Source: an uncultured Pseudomonadales bacterium
GTDB taxonomy: Bacteria; Pseudomonadota; Gammaproteobacteria; Pseudomonadales; Azotimanducaceae
Direction: 5' to 3'
NCBI GenBank assembly: GCA_938017975.1
Contig: CALIKQ010000031.1
Location: forward strand, 1 to 64,000
DNA: 64,000 nucleotides
The notes under the pieces are model-generated. The model did not search any database and was not told where the DNA came from. It saw only the letters and a list, made by a program, of their open reading frames with translations. The position numbers and the translations under genes were made by a program. Shown piece after piece: positions 15,924 to 24,628 of this stretch; within the stretch, counting starts at the first letter, position 1, and every line of letters begins with the position of its first letter.

Positions 15924-17150
15924 TCAGACGGTTTTGAGGTCGCTGTCTGTCTCAGCTGTCCCCCATGCGCCTTGATTGGGCTCTTTATGAGCATGCTCCT
16001 CTGAACCAGCAAGCTCAACACCCAGGGCGACCAACGCGTTGATCCACTTCGTGGTCTCTCGGGGATTGACAGCATCTGGCCAGAGGTCATTGGGATGGTG
16101 AAACAAGCCGTTGCGGCCCAAAATCGATAGATAACGACCGTCGCCGTCAAAGATATTGCGAGCCTCACCGAGTGGTCGTTCGCCTGCTGGAGTCTCGGCA
16201 TCGGGCTCAATAGAATTTTTTTCAAGCCAAGGTCTAAGGCGAGACCGAGCTGCCTCATCAGAATACTGAAGCCTAACACCCGGGTCGTGTTGTGCGGCAA
16301 AATTGGCACCGAGATGGATCCAGAGCAGCGCATCTTGAACAAGTGTAGCGTGCGTCTCGAGATAGTGGTCTAACCCGATGTGGCCTAATTCGTGCCCGGT
16401 GTTGGCCGTAAAAATAACATCGCGTTTCGGTTCGCTCTCTTTGATCGCACGCATCATTTCTAGAAAGCAGGCAATACCACCGCCCCGTTCAGACGCGCAC
16501 TGCCACCATCCGCTTCTGGGCGTCATGATGACCAGCGGCGCCAATTGTGGATTCTTCCCAGTAATTTTTGCGCCGATATTCCTAGCGATAGCATCGACAT
16601 ATTTGGCGTGAAGTGTGAAATGGCCAACGGAGGATGAGGCGATGGCCGACTGAATCTCCGGCCAATGCTTGTGTGCAACTTGTAAAACGGGTGGCCCGAA
16701 GGGTTTAGAGAAATGCTCGGCATTGAACAGAGCTGGCCCGTTTTCTGGCAGATCCTTATCGGACACAATCACGATCGCCCGATGCGCAGCCTTTCGTCTG
16801 GCTGAGTAAATTGCCTGACCGCTTTCAGAGTTTTCAAAAGGTGGGGCTGTTGCTACGCCGATGTCGGCGTCGCTGCCAAGCGGCCCTATGCAGCCACGGA
16901 TACCCTTTGCATCGGTATATGAGCAGTCGTAAAGCGGAACCCCAGTCACGGTAAGTCCAGAGATTCCCAGTGAACACAGAAGGGGCTCGACGCGCTTAAA
17001 TCCGAAGGCAGTCTCGGATACCTGAACGCCGAGTGCAGCAATTTTTTCGATTAGCCAGTCGGCGCTTTGGTGGTCGATCTCGGTACCGGTACGATGAATG
17101 CCCTGGCTTGAGTACTCGGCGATCAAGGCATTGATCCGCTCTTCCATCAT
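15924..17150 (-). CDS. M28-like metallopeptidase with altered metal motifs
   Basis: About 408 residues. The fold assignment to M28 (aminopeptidase/carboxypeptidase-like) comes from the PA-like insert and the C-terminal half, with the NTGHELGHIGLDH segment and FHHPNDLWPD near the end. The usual first metal ligands HYDS are replaced by TPRS in IMTPRSGWWQC, while an HExxH-type string HELGH appears at about 253-257, where M28 usually has adjacent glutamates. The start at 17150 (or 17147) is chosen for a perfect AGGAGG just upstream. A longer TTG start at 17315 would add a Tat-like KRRFIQKAM stretch but lacks a ribosome site. Substrate unknown. Confidence 0.75.
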   Translation of the reverse strand: MMEERINALIAEYSSQGIHRTGTEIDHQSADWLIEKIAALGVQVSETAFGFKRVEPLLCSLGISGLTVTGVPLYDCSYTDAKGIRGCIGPLGSDADIGVATAPPFENSESGQAIYSARRKAAHRAIVIVSDKDLPENGPALFNAEHFSKPFGPPVLQVAHKHWPEIQSAIASSSVGHFTLHAKYVDAIARNIGAKITGKNPQLAPLVIMTPRSGWWQCASERGGGIACFLEMMRAIKESEPKRDVIFTANTGHELGHIGLDHYLETHATLVQDALLWIHLGANFAAQHDPGVRLQYSDEAARSRLRPWLEKNSIEPDAETPAGERPLGEARNIFDGDGRYLSILGRNGLFHHPNDLWPDAVNPRETTKWINALVALGVELAGSEEHAHKEPNQGAWGTAETDSDLKTV

Positions 17151-17330
17151 TTCCTCCTGTGTTCGCCGCATTGCTTTTGGTTGGATGCCGAAGTGAAACG
17201 GTAGTAGCCACGACAGCATGGCCTTTTGAATAAACCTGCGTTTAGTCAGTTTGGGCCTAGAATTCGACAAATATTGTTCGATCGTGCCTGTCGTCTCTTT
17301 GCATTGATACTCCAATGCCTATGGACCATT

Positions 17331-18683
17331 TTAGAAAGCCGCAATAAGGGTGAGGCCAATGCAAGAAATAGCAGCAGCAATCAGCGCGTAAGGAATCTGA
17401 GTCAGTGCATGATCAATAACATCACAACCACTGCCTTGGGCAGCGAGCACGGTAGCGTCTGAGTAAAAACAAGCATGGCTGCCGAAGGCGCTGGCTGATA
17501 AGAGGGCGCCGATTGCGAGCGGCATGCTGACACCAACACTGGCAGCCAACGGTAGGATAATGGGAATTGCGATGGCAAAAACACCCCAACTGGATCCGGT
17601 TGCGAAGGAAATTAATGCCATCGTCAGAAAGGTAATGACCGGAAAAAATAACGGTGTCATTAAGGGCGCAACGTTTTTTATGACGAAACTGGGTAACCCG
17701 AGTTGATCATTTACCTCTTTGAAAACGAACGCGATGACGACAATCGTAAGAGCCGGCAACATCATTTTGATGCCATCGATTACCGCGTCAAACATTTGAG
17801 TCCAGGCGAGCAATCGCTGAGCGCCGAAGAGTAAGATTGTGAGTGCCACTGACGCGATAACGCCAATCTGGACATCAAGTTCGTACCACAGTGTGAAGCC
17901 GATCAGAGTCGCTAACGGCAGTAAGAAGTGGTGGAGTCCAATCTCACGACCCGACATTGAGGTGCGATGCTCATCGGCAGGATCAATCGGATCGCTGACA
18001 GGTTCATGAGCAGCCCTGCGCTCTGCCGTTTTCATGGGCCCAAGCGCGGGAATAATCCCCAATGCAACTAAAGGCACTAACAACACGGCTGCGATCGGAT
18101 AGATCATGTAGGGAATAGCGCTGATGTACAGGCCCATGCCTTGACCCTCCTCGGCGAAACCTGATTCTTGAAAAAGACCCGCGTAAAAAACAGCCCAAGT
18201 CGAAATCGGAACCAGCACGCAGATGGGCGCGGCGGTCGAGTCGACGACGTAGGCAAGTTTTTCGCGTGAAACCCGAAACTGATCGGTCACCTTTCGCATG
18301 GATGCCCCAACAGCTAGGGCATTGAGATAGTCGTCGATAAAGACAATGATTCCTAATAGCCAGGTATACATGAGTGCGCTTTTTGAGCTCTTGGCTTTAG
18401 CGGCGAGAACCCCGCTGAAGGCATCGACAGCGCCAGCGCGTAGCAGCAGCATGATTAAGCTCCCCATGAGTCCGCAGACGATGATGACCCAAGCAATGGT
18501 CTCGCTCATCATGACCTCGAGAAGCGTGCTTGAAAACTGATCCAACGCTGTCGTTGGACCGAGCATCAAGAGGCCGACTAGAGTTCCTGCTAGCAGTGAT
18601 TCGATCGGTCGACGGCTAACAACAGCGACGCAGACGGTGATAATGGCTGGGAGCAATACGAGCCAGCTGTCCTGTATATCCAA
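17331..18683 (-). CDS. NhaC-family Na+/H+ antiporter
   Basis: A 450-residue polytopic inner-membrane protein with 11-12 hydrophobic segments. The family marks include GIIVFIDDYLNALAVG around residue 115, VDSTAAPICVLVPISTWAVF around 148 and the C-terminal FATGSSWGVFAIAIPI and SDATVLAAQGSGCDVIDH. NhaC-type carriers exchange sodium for protons, and some members carry malate/lactate or amino-acid-like solutes. It is upstream of, and on the same strand as, the M28-like gene, so it may export or import something related to that hydrolase rather than serve general salt homeostasis. Confidence 0.87.
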   Translation of the reverse strand: MDIQDSWLVLLPAIITVCVAVVSRRPIESLLAGTLVGLLMLGPTTALDQFSSTLLEVMMSETIAWVIIVCGLMGSLIMLLLRAGAVDAFSGVLAAKAKSSKSALMYTWLLGIIVFIDDYLNALAVGASMRKVTDQFRVSREKLAYVVDSTAAPICVLVPISTWAVFYAGLFQESGFAEEGQGMGLYISAIPYMIYPIAAVLLVPLVALGIIPALGPMKTAERRAAHEPVSDPIDPADEHRTSMSGREIGLHHFLLPLATLIGFTLWYELDVQIGVIASVALTILLFGAQRLLAWTQMFDAVIDGIKMMLPALTIVVIAFVFKEVNDQLGLPSFVIKNVAPLMTPLFFPVITFLTMALISFATGSSWGVFAIAIPIILPLAASVGVSMPLAIGALLSASAFGSHACFYSDATVLAAQGSGCDVIDHALTQIPYALIAAAISCIGLTLIAAF

Positions 18684-18789
18684 AAAGTACTCCTAGTGAC
18701 AGCATTGAACTGACGTTATCTAATGCACATTGATTTTCCCTCGGATTGGACTACGCGAGGTTGGTTTCCGAGTTGCGCTAGACGGAACT

Positions 18790-19980
18790 CTAAATAATAC
18801 CCTTTTCTTGTAGAGAGGCGATTTCATCAGCATCGAGTCCTAGTTCCTCCAGAACTTCCCGGGTGTGCTCGCCTAAAAGCGGCGGCATTCGTCGCCGAGG
18901 ATCCTGCGGCGTCCCATGAAACCTTGCAGCAGGCTTTGCTTGTTGGTATTTGCCTGCGCTGGGGTGATCGAAATCGAGAATCGACTCGTTGTGTTGGATT
19001 TGCGGGTCCTCGAAAACTTCCTCGAGCTCCAAGATGCGACCACTGGGCACTTCGTTATCATTCATTCTTTTGAGAATGTCTTCGGTCGTGAAGGAACGGA
19101 TCGCTGTGTCTAGCAGTTCGCCCAAAGCCTCTTTGTTTTCTGGAATCATGCGCGCTTCATTGTCTGCAAACCTAGAATCAATAATCCACTCTGGGTGCCC
19201 GAGAGCACGAAAGAGCCCCTCATGTTCAACTTGTGAGGCCACAAAATAGATGATTTGGCCATCCTGGGTGTGCCACAGTCGATAAGTCTCATAAAGAGAC
19301 ATTCCAGGGAGGTCTTGGCTGTTTTCGAGGGTATGTTTAATCATGCCATCGGGCCAGAAGAAGGCGAGGGAGGCGTCAACCATTGGAATCTCGATGAGTT
19401 GACCACCAGCGCCACGATCTCTCGCAAAAAGCGCTGCGGTGATTGCCTGAGCGGCGGTATAGGAAGTGGATTTGTCAGCCACAATATTGCGCACAAGATC
19501 CTTGATGGGAAAGTCCGGACTCATCTGGATGCCCGCATGGCCTGTCAGTCCTTGAATGATCGGGTCATATACGCGCTGGTCCGAATAAGGACCGGTCGGC
19601 CCGAAGCCAGAAATAGAGCAATAGATGAGGTCGGGGTTAATGCTGCGTAGGGTTTCCTCTCCGAGGCCAATTCGCTCTGCAGCCCCCGGTCGCCAATTCT
19701 GGATGAAGACATCGGTGGTCTTGATCAGCTCGTGCATGACCGCGATGCCCTCGGGCTTGGACAGATCCAAAGCGACCCCGCGCTTATTGCGGTTGCAGTT
19801 GATAAAAAGAGAAGTCAATCCACCTCGCTCAAAGTTTGGCAGTCGCGCGACTTCGCCAATGCCGGGGGGTTCTACCTTGATGACGTCAGCACCTTGGTCG
19901 CCAAGAATCATGGCGGCGAGGGGACCTGATACAACGGCGGATACATCAATGACTCGAATGCCTTCAAGGGGGGCTACCAT
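18790..19980 (-). CDS. Class III CoA-transferase (CaiB/BaiF family)
   Basis: A 396-residue family III CoA-transferase. The N-terminal PLEGIRVIDVSAVVSGP motif, the SGFGPTGPYSDQRVYDP segment and the catalytic aspartate D169 (NIVADKSTSY) are all present. It ends with the usual PPLLGEHTREVLEELG tail. Divergent by 278 bases from the P450 gene at 20259, with which it could share regulation. The acid substrate is unknown; members of this subgroup serve in degradation of branched or aromatic acids. Confidence 0.88.
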   Translation of the reverse strand: MVAPLEGIRVIDVSAVVSGPLAAMILGDQGADVIKVEPPGIGEVARLPNFERGGLTSLFINCNRNKRGVALDLSKPEGIAVMHELIKTTDVFIQNWRPGAAERIGLGEETLRSINPDLIYCSISGFGPTGPYSDQRVYDPIIQGLTGHAGIQMSPDFPIKDLVRNIVADKSTSYTAAQAITAALFARDRGAGGQLIEIPMVDASLAFFWPDGMIKHTLENSQDLPGMSLYETYRLWHTQDGQIIYFVASQVEHEGLFRALGHPEWIIDSRFADNEARMIPENKEALGELLDTAIRSFTTEDILKRMNDNEVPSGRILELEEVFEDPQIQHNESILDFDHPSAGKYQQAKPAARFHGTPQDPRRRMPPLLGEHTREVLEELGLDADEIASLQEKGII

Positions 19981-20258
19981 AGTTACAACTCTTCAAAGGT
20001 TTGTATAAATTTACCTTCCAACATACCAATTCTCAAAACATTTCTGCTCTTGAGAAGTGCGAATAGATGACCGTGGGTTCGGTTGGCCGTCTTGAATGAC
20101 AGGGTTATCGTGAGGTACTGTTTGGAGGGTCCACCCAAAAATTCTGTTTTAAGGAAATTCGATGCTAGGTGATAGGCTCGCTTGCTCGCGTCGGCGAAAG
20201 CTCTGAGGGTGTGCCGGCGGTTGAAGATCGAACCAAGGCTTAGATACGGTATAGCATT

Positions 20259-21464
20259 ATGAGTATTGAACCGGTGAAAGACTACCAGCAGGCTGCGAGG
20301 GTGCTTCGTGATACAAACCTGAGGCAAGGCCTTTACGATGAAGGTGCCGTCTTGATGGATGGTGTGTTAGTAAATCTGCACGGGGAAAAACATCGTGCTC
20401 GCCGAAGCCTCGAAAATAAAGTGTTTCGGCGAGGGTTTTTTACGCACTATGAAAAAGAGGTTTTTCCGAAGACCCTCGCGCTCACCATCGATCAATTTGT
20501 CCTGGACGGTGGTGGCGATCTAGTCGAGTTCGGTTTCCGCGCCTTAATTAATCTAACCTGCGACTTTGCTGGGATCGATCGCCCTCAGGCGAGCCAACCT
20601 GAAACGGATCGGCTTTTATTATTGATGCGTTCTTTCGCCTTGGGCACAACCCTTGCGCATTCCAAGGACGATCGAGATAAAGTTCGACAACAGGTAAGGC
20701 ATGCGTTGTCCGCTTTTGACGTTGAATTTTTGCAGCCTTCTGTTGCTCGAAGATTATCGCTCATTCGCCAGCTTGAAGAACGAAGCGATGGTGAGAACGC
20801 GCTTCCACGGGACGTGCTGACGGTTTTATTGCGCAATGAAGACCAAATCGAGCTTGATGAAGCACAACTTTTACGCGAGATGGCTTTTTTTGTTGTTGCC
20901 GGAGCTCAGACCAGTATTCATTCTCTGGTGCACGTCATGCACGAAATTTTTGTCTGGGCTTCGGGTGATTCTAGGACGCTTGGAAAATTGCGATCAGACC
21001 CGATGTTAGTGCAGCGCTGTGTTCATGAGAGTGCTCGACTTCACCCTTCGAGCCCGGTTGCAGTGAGAAGGGCAGAGTGCCCGATCACGTTGCCCACACA
21101 TCAAAAAGTCGAAACAGGTGAACGGGTAGTCGTTGACCTTCAAGGCGCAAATCAGGATCCAAAAATTTTTGGTGCCAATGCGTCGGTATTCGACCCTAAT
21201 CGACAATTTGATAAGGGCATTTCGCCCTACGGACTCTCCTTCGGATTGGGTATGCACGCTTGTATTGGTCGAACGCTGGCTGCGGGCGTTACCCCCAAGC
21301 CAGACGCAGACCCAGTTGACCATCAGTACGGTATCATCGCTTTAATCGCGAGCGCTCTGCTTAAAAACGGTGCGCGTCCAGATCCCAAGCAGCCGGCTGA
21401 AATGGATGCGAAGACGGAGCGCCCCAATTGGGGACGTTATCCGATTTTGCTGGGCCCGCTCTAA
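20259..21464 (+). CDS. Cytochrome P450 with shortened N-terminus
   Basis: A 401-residue P450. The heme-binding loop is SFGLGMHACIGRTLA (Cys335), the K-helix ExxR is HESARLHP, and the I-helix reads VVAGAQTSIH, with Q in the place of the usual acidic residue before T. The chain begins about 50 residues later than most bacterial P450s: the C-helix motif HGEKHRARR is already at residue 41, and an in-frame stop at 20241-20243 rules out an upstream extension. A proline/charged tail follows the heme loop. No ferredoxin or ferredoxin reductase is nearby. It probably hydroxylates a substrate of the pathway encoded by the next genes. Confidence 0.82.
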   Translation: MSIEPVKDYQQAARVLRDTNLRQGLYDEGAVLMDGVLVNLHGEKHRARRSLENKVFRRGFFTHYEKEVFPKTLALTIDQFVLDGGGDLVEFGFRALINLTCDFAGIDRPQASQPETDRLLLLMRSFALGTTLAHSKDDRDKVRQQVRHALSAFDVEFLQPSVARRLSLIRQLEERSDGENALPRDVLTVLLRNEDQIELDEAQLLREMAFFVVAGAQTSIHSLVHVMHEIFVWASGDSRTLGKLRSDPMLVQRCVHESARLHPSSPVAVRRAECPITLPTHQKVETGERVVVDLQGANQDPKIFGANASVFDPNRQFDKGISPYGLSFGLGMHACIGRTLAAGVTPKPDADPVDHQYGIIALIASALLKNGARPDPKQPAEMDAKTERPNWGRYPILLGPL

Positions 21465-21494
21465 TCAATAAAACCAAGGCAGGTAAGAAAGGTG

Positions 21495-22235
21495 ATGAAA
21501 CATGCGATTGTGACTGGCGCTGGAGGAGATATTGGAGCGTGCATCACCGAGTTGGCGGTAAGCAGAGGTTATCGAGTCGCAGCCATTGACGTGCAGCCAG
21601 ATAAAATTGATGCGCTCGCTGATCGCTTGGATCATGTCGTGCCGGTTGTTGCTGATATCACTGATCCGGAAGCTGTCACAATAGCCTTCGATCGCCTAGG
21701 CACCGCGCCGGATCTTTTGGTGAACAATGCAGGACTGGTTCGGTTTGGCCCTCTTGAGTCACTGGCCGTCGAGGATTTTCAATCGGTGGTGAACGTAAAT
21801 TTGGTCGGTAGCTTCATTGTTGCTAAGGAAGCCGCGCTTCGTATGAAGACAGTCGGTGGCGGCGCGATTGTTAACGTGACCTCTATGGGCGGGATTCATC
21901 CTGCTCCCGGAGGCGGTGCCTATGGTGCCTCGAAAGCGGGATTGGCTCAGATGACCGAATTAATGTCGGTTGAGTGGGGCCCCTACGGTATTCGGGTCAA
22001 TGCGGTTGCGCCAGGGTTTATCGATGCAGGGATGTCGGCGCCTTTTTTTCAGGATGAATCGGTCCGAGAAAAGCGGACAAGTGGCGTACCGTTGGGGCGA
22101 CTTGGCACTGCAGCCGATGTAGCTCATACCGTGCTGTATTTGGCGTCCGAGGAAGCGGCTTACATCACCGGGCAGGAGATTGTCATCGACGGCGGTGTTA
22201 TTAATAGCGTGTTGGCGCAGTTGCCCAGAGACTGA
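21495..22235 (+). CDS. Short-chain dehydrogenase/reductase
   Basis: A classical SDR of about 247 residues with the cofactor motif TGAGGDIG near the start, NNAG in the middle, and the catalytic serine and YGASK (Y-x3-K) tetrad. The acidic residue after strand 2 (AIDVQPDK) favours NAD over NADP. It begins 30 bases after the P450 stop and is almost certainly co-transcribed, which suggests it oxidises the alcohol the P450 makes. ATG 21495 is preferred to the overlapping GTG 21492. Confidence 0.87.
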   Translation: MKHAIVTGAGGDIGACITELAVSRGYRVAAIDVQPDKIDALADRLDHVVPVVADITDPEAVTIAFDRLGTAPDLLVNNAGLVRFGPLESLAVEDFQSVVNVNLVGSFIVAKEAALRMKTVGGGAIVNVTSMGGIHPAPGGGAYGASKAGLAQMTELMSVEWGPYGIRVNAVAPGFIDAGMSAPFFQDESVREKRTSGVPLGRLGTAADVAHTVLYLASEEAAYITGQEIVIDGGVINSVLAQLPRD

Positions 22236-22340
22236 TCATGAGTGCTCCATTCTCGAGGACTGTCCGAGATCCTGTCGACAAACGAAGCCCTTAAAATCGC
22301 GCGTTAAAGCAATGGAAAATCAATAAATGAGCGAGAAACT

Positions 22341-23357
22341 GTGAATAAGCTTAAGAACGAAGGCCTTCAATCAGCAACCTCGATTGATGTGCACGCGCAT
22401 GCCGTGCTGGATGAATCGATGGGTGCTGCCGGAGAATATGGTCCGGAGCTTACAGAAGCAGAAGGCCAACCAACGGTTTTTCGTGTTGGCGACTATGAGC
22501 TTCTCGGTGTTAAGTACCGTGACAGCGCGTTTATGGATGTTGAGAAACGCATCGCAGGGCTGGAGACTGCGGGGATAGATTTTCAAATTCTGTCACCTAA
22601 TCCATTGACCTATTTTCATTATATCGCCGCGCCTAGTGCGATCAATTTTTGCAGGCGGCACAACGATGTCTTGCGTGATTTAGTTGCTGAGTATCCCAAT
22701 CAGCTTGCTGGTTTTGCTGCATTACCCATGCAGGATATTTCGGCGGCGTGCGACGAGCTGCGCAGGGCGGTTTCTGAACTGGGACTGCTTGCAGGTTATA
22801 TCGGTACCGATATCGGACAGCCGCTCGATAGCGTCGCGCTCGATCCGCTTTACGAAACTTGTCTCGAGCTTGATGTGCCGCTGTTTATTCATCCAGCGCC
22901 TGCTGGAATAGACGGTCCCCAAGGGGACCCGCATCTTGCTCGCTTTGATTTAGCTTTAACAACTGGCTTTGCAGCATCGGAGACGATTGCGGTGGCGTCT
23001 CTGCTTTTTGGAGAGGTGTTACTACGTCATCCTGGTTTGGATATTTGCATCAGTCATGGTGGCGGGGCAGTCCCTTATCTTGTGGGTCGATTAGCGCAAG
23101 CGAGCCGAGTCAGGCCTTGGTCTCCAGCATCGCTTCGTGGTGACGGTGCTTTCGAAGAGATGCTTGCCAAATTATGGTTTGATTCGAATGTGCATGACCC
23201 AAGGTCTTTTAGACTTCTGGTTGACATCGTTGGAACCGAGCGATTGGTATTGGGCACCAACTTTGCGGGTTGGGACCAAGCAGAGATCCATCACACCCCT
23301 GAGTTCCTGATGCTGATGGCTGATAATGCGAGACGATTACTGCGCGCTACCTCCTAG
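22341..23357 (+). CDS. Amidohydrolase-2 (ACMSD-like) family protein
   Basis: A 338-residue metal-dependent hydrolase/decarboxylase-type TIM barrel. H18-x-H20 (IDVHAHAV) gives the first metal ligands, with FIHPAPAG and ISHGGGAVPYLVGR supplying the later histidines. The last metal aspartate expected in a GSD/GTD-YP motif is replaced: the string is LGTNFAGWDQAE, so asparagine stands there. Relatives decarboxylate or hydrate aromatic and enol acids. The start is GTG 22341. It lies in the P450-SDR-amidohydrolase-CoA-transferase run and probably takes part in the same pathway. Confidence 0.8.
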   Translation: MNKLKNEGLQSATSIDVHAHAVLDESMGAAGEYGPELTEAEGQPTVFRVGDYELLGVKYRDSAFMDVEKRIAGLETAGIDFQILSPNPLTYFHYIAAPSAINFCRRHNDVLRDLVAEYPNQLAGFAALPMQDISAACDELRRAVSELGLLAGYIGTDIGQPLDSVALDPLYETCLELDVPLFIHPAPAGIDGPQGDPHLARFDLALTTGFAASETIAVASLLFGEVLLRHPGLDICISHGGGAVPYLVGRLAQASRVRPWSPASLRGDGAFEEMLAKLWFDSNVHDPRSFRLLVDIVGTERLVLGTNFAGWDQAEIHHTPEFLMLMADNARRLLRATS

Positions 23358-23485
23358 TCTCTAGCTGTTGCGCTACTGCGCGCTTTAGAGGTTGCATCAC
23401 TGGCAGCTTGCGAGCCTTGGCGCCCTCTATGCTAGGCGGGGCTCCTGCAATACTATAGTTGGTTCGTCAAAGCTGGAAGCAAAAG

Positions 23486-24628
23486 ATGTCGGGACCCTTA
23501 AGCAATGTCAGGATCATTGACCTGACGGATGAGAAATCAATTTACGGTGTTAAATTATTGGCTGATTTGGGCGCTGATGTGGTCCGCCCGGAACCGCCCA
23601 CGGGAGATCCTCTTCGAGATCGTGGGCCTTTTAAGGGCAACCAATCACTTTGGCACATCTTCTTCGGCTCAAGCCGTCGTTTTGTTTCCATTGATCTGCC
23701 GACGGAGCAGTCACTGTTTCATAATCTGCTGACCAAAGCCGATCTGATCATTACTGGTCCAGAGGGTTTCGGCGTTTCGGAAACCGATTTTGATGTGCTG
23801 CAGGCTGACAATCCTGAGCTCATTGTTGTCGATGTTCGCTCCTTTGGTCGAGAAGGACCCTGGAAGGACTATCTCGCGCCGGATCTGGTTGCGGGCGCGC
23901 TTGGCGGCGCCGTCGCGACAACAGGTGATGCTGATACGCCACCTTTAAAAAATTATGGAGAGCTTAATTTTATGGTCAGCGGCGCCTACGCGGCTATCGC
24001 CGGTCTTGCTGGCCTTTACGTCAGGCGCGAAAAGGGCGCAGGTCAGGTTGTTGACGTCTCGGTGCATGAGAGTATCGCCTCATGCCTAGAACATGTTTTG
24101 ATGTTTTATTGGTATCACGATCGGATGATGCGAGAACCAGTGTTGCCGCGCCGAGGTTCCTTGCATTGGTCCAATGCCTACGTTGTATTTCAGGCCAAAG
24201 ACGGCGGCGTGATGGTGACCCCTACCCCCGACTTTGATCGGCAGCTGGCTTGGTTGATTGAGGAAGGGGTCCAGGAAGACCTTATTGATCCGAAATACGA
24301 CCTTCCCGAGCATTTGGTCGAACGCATTATGAAGACCATGGATATCCTTAAGCGTTGGGTCGCCACGAAAGAGGCTGAGCCGTTGTTTTTAGAGGCTCAA
24401 CAGCGACATTCGCCTTATGGTTGGGTGATTCCGCTGGCTCAGATGGCTGACAACGAGCAGCTTCGAGCTCGGGAATGGTTTGCCGATACAGTCACCGGTG
24501 CTGAACCCGTTAAAGGCCCAGGTGCCCCATATCATTTCTCTGAAACGCCTTGGGCGCTTGGGGTGTATGGTGATACCCATCCGCTTTCAGAGGTGATGGA
24601 GGATATCGGTTGGGAGGTGCGCTCATGA
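23486..24628 (+). CDS. Class III CoA-transferase-like subunit lacking catalytic Asp
   Basis: A 380-residue family III CoA-transferase homologue (start MSGPLSNVRIIDLTD, ATG 23486; an upstream TTG adds nine residues). Aligning the helix after the active site (GAYAAIAGLAG with GMQAASAVLAA of the gene at 11511) puts asparagine N161 (GELNFMVSG) where the catalytic aspartate of CaiB lies. It overlaps the next CoA-transferase gene by four bases (ATGA). The simplest reading is a heteromeric enzyme in which this subunit is structural and the next one catalytic. Heteromeric family III transferases are known in anaerobic toluene catabolism (BbsEF). Confidence 0.83.
   Translation: MSGPLSNVRIIDLTDEKSIYGVKLLADLGADVVRPEPPTGDPLRDRGPFKGNQSLWHIFFGSSRRFVSIDLPTEQSLFHNLLTKADLIITGPEGFGVSETDFDVLQADNPELIVVDVRSFGREGPWKDYLAPDLVAGALGGAVATTGDADTPPLKNYGELNFMVSGAYAAIAGLAGLYVRREKGAGQVVDVSVHESIASCLEHVLMFYWYHDRMMREPVLPRRGSLHWSNAYVVFQAKDGGVMVTPTPDFDRQLAWLIEEGVQEDLIDPKYDLPEHLVERIMKTMDILKRWVATKEAEPLFLEAQQRHSPYGWVIPLAQMADNEQLRAREWFADTVTGAEPVKGPGAPYHFSETPWALGVYGDTHPLSEVMEDIGWEVRS

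Noticed and set aside
17151-17315. Tat-like signal peptide on the M28-like protein
   Set aside because: It depends on a TTG start without ribosome site, while a perfect AGGAGG precedes the inner ATG pair; kept only as an alternative.
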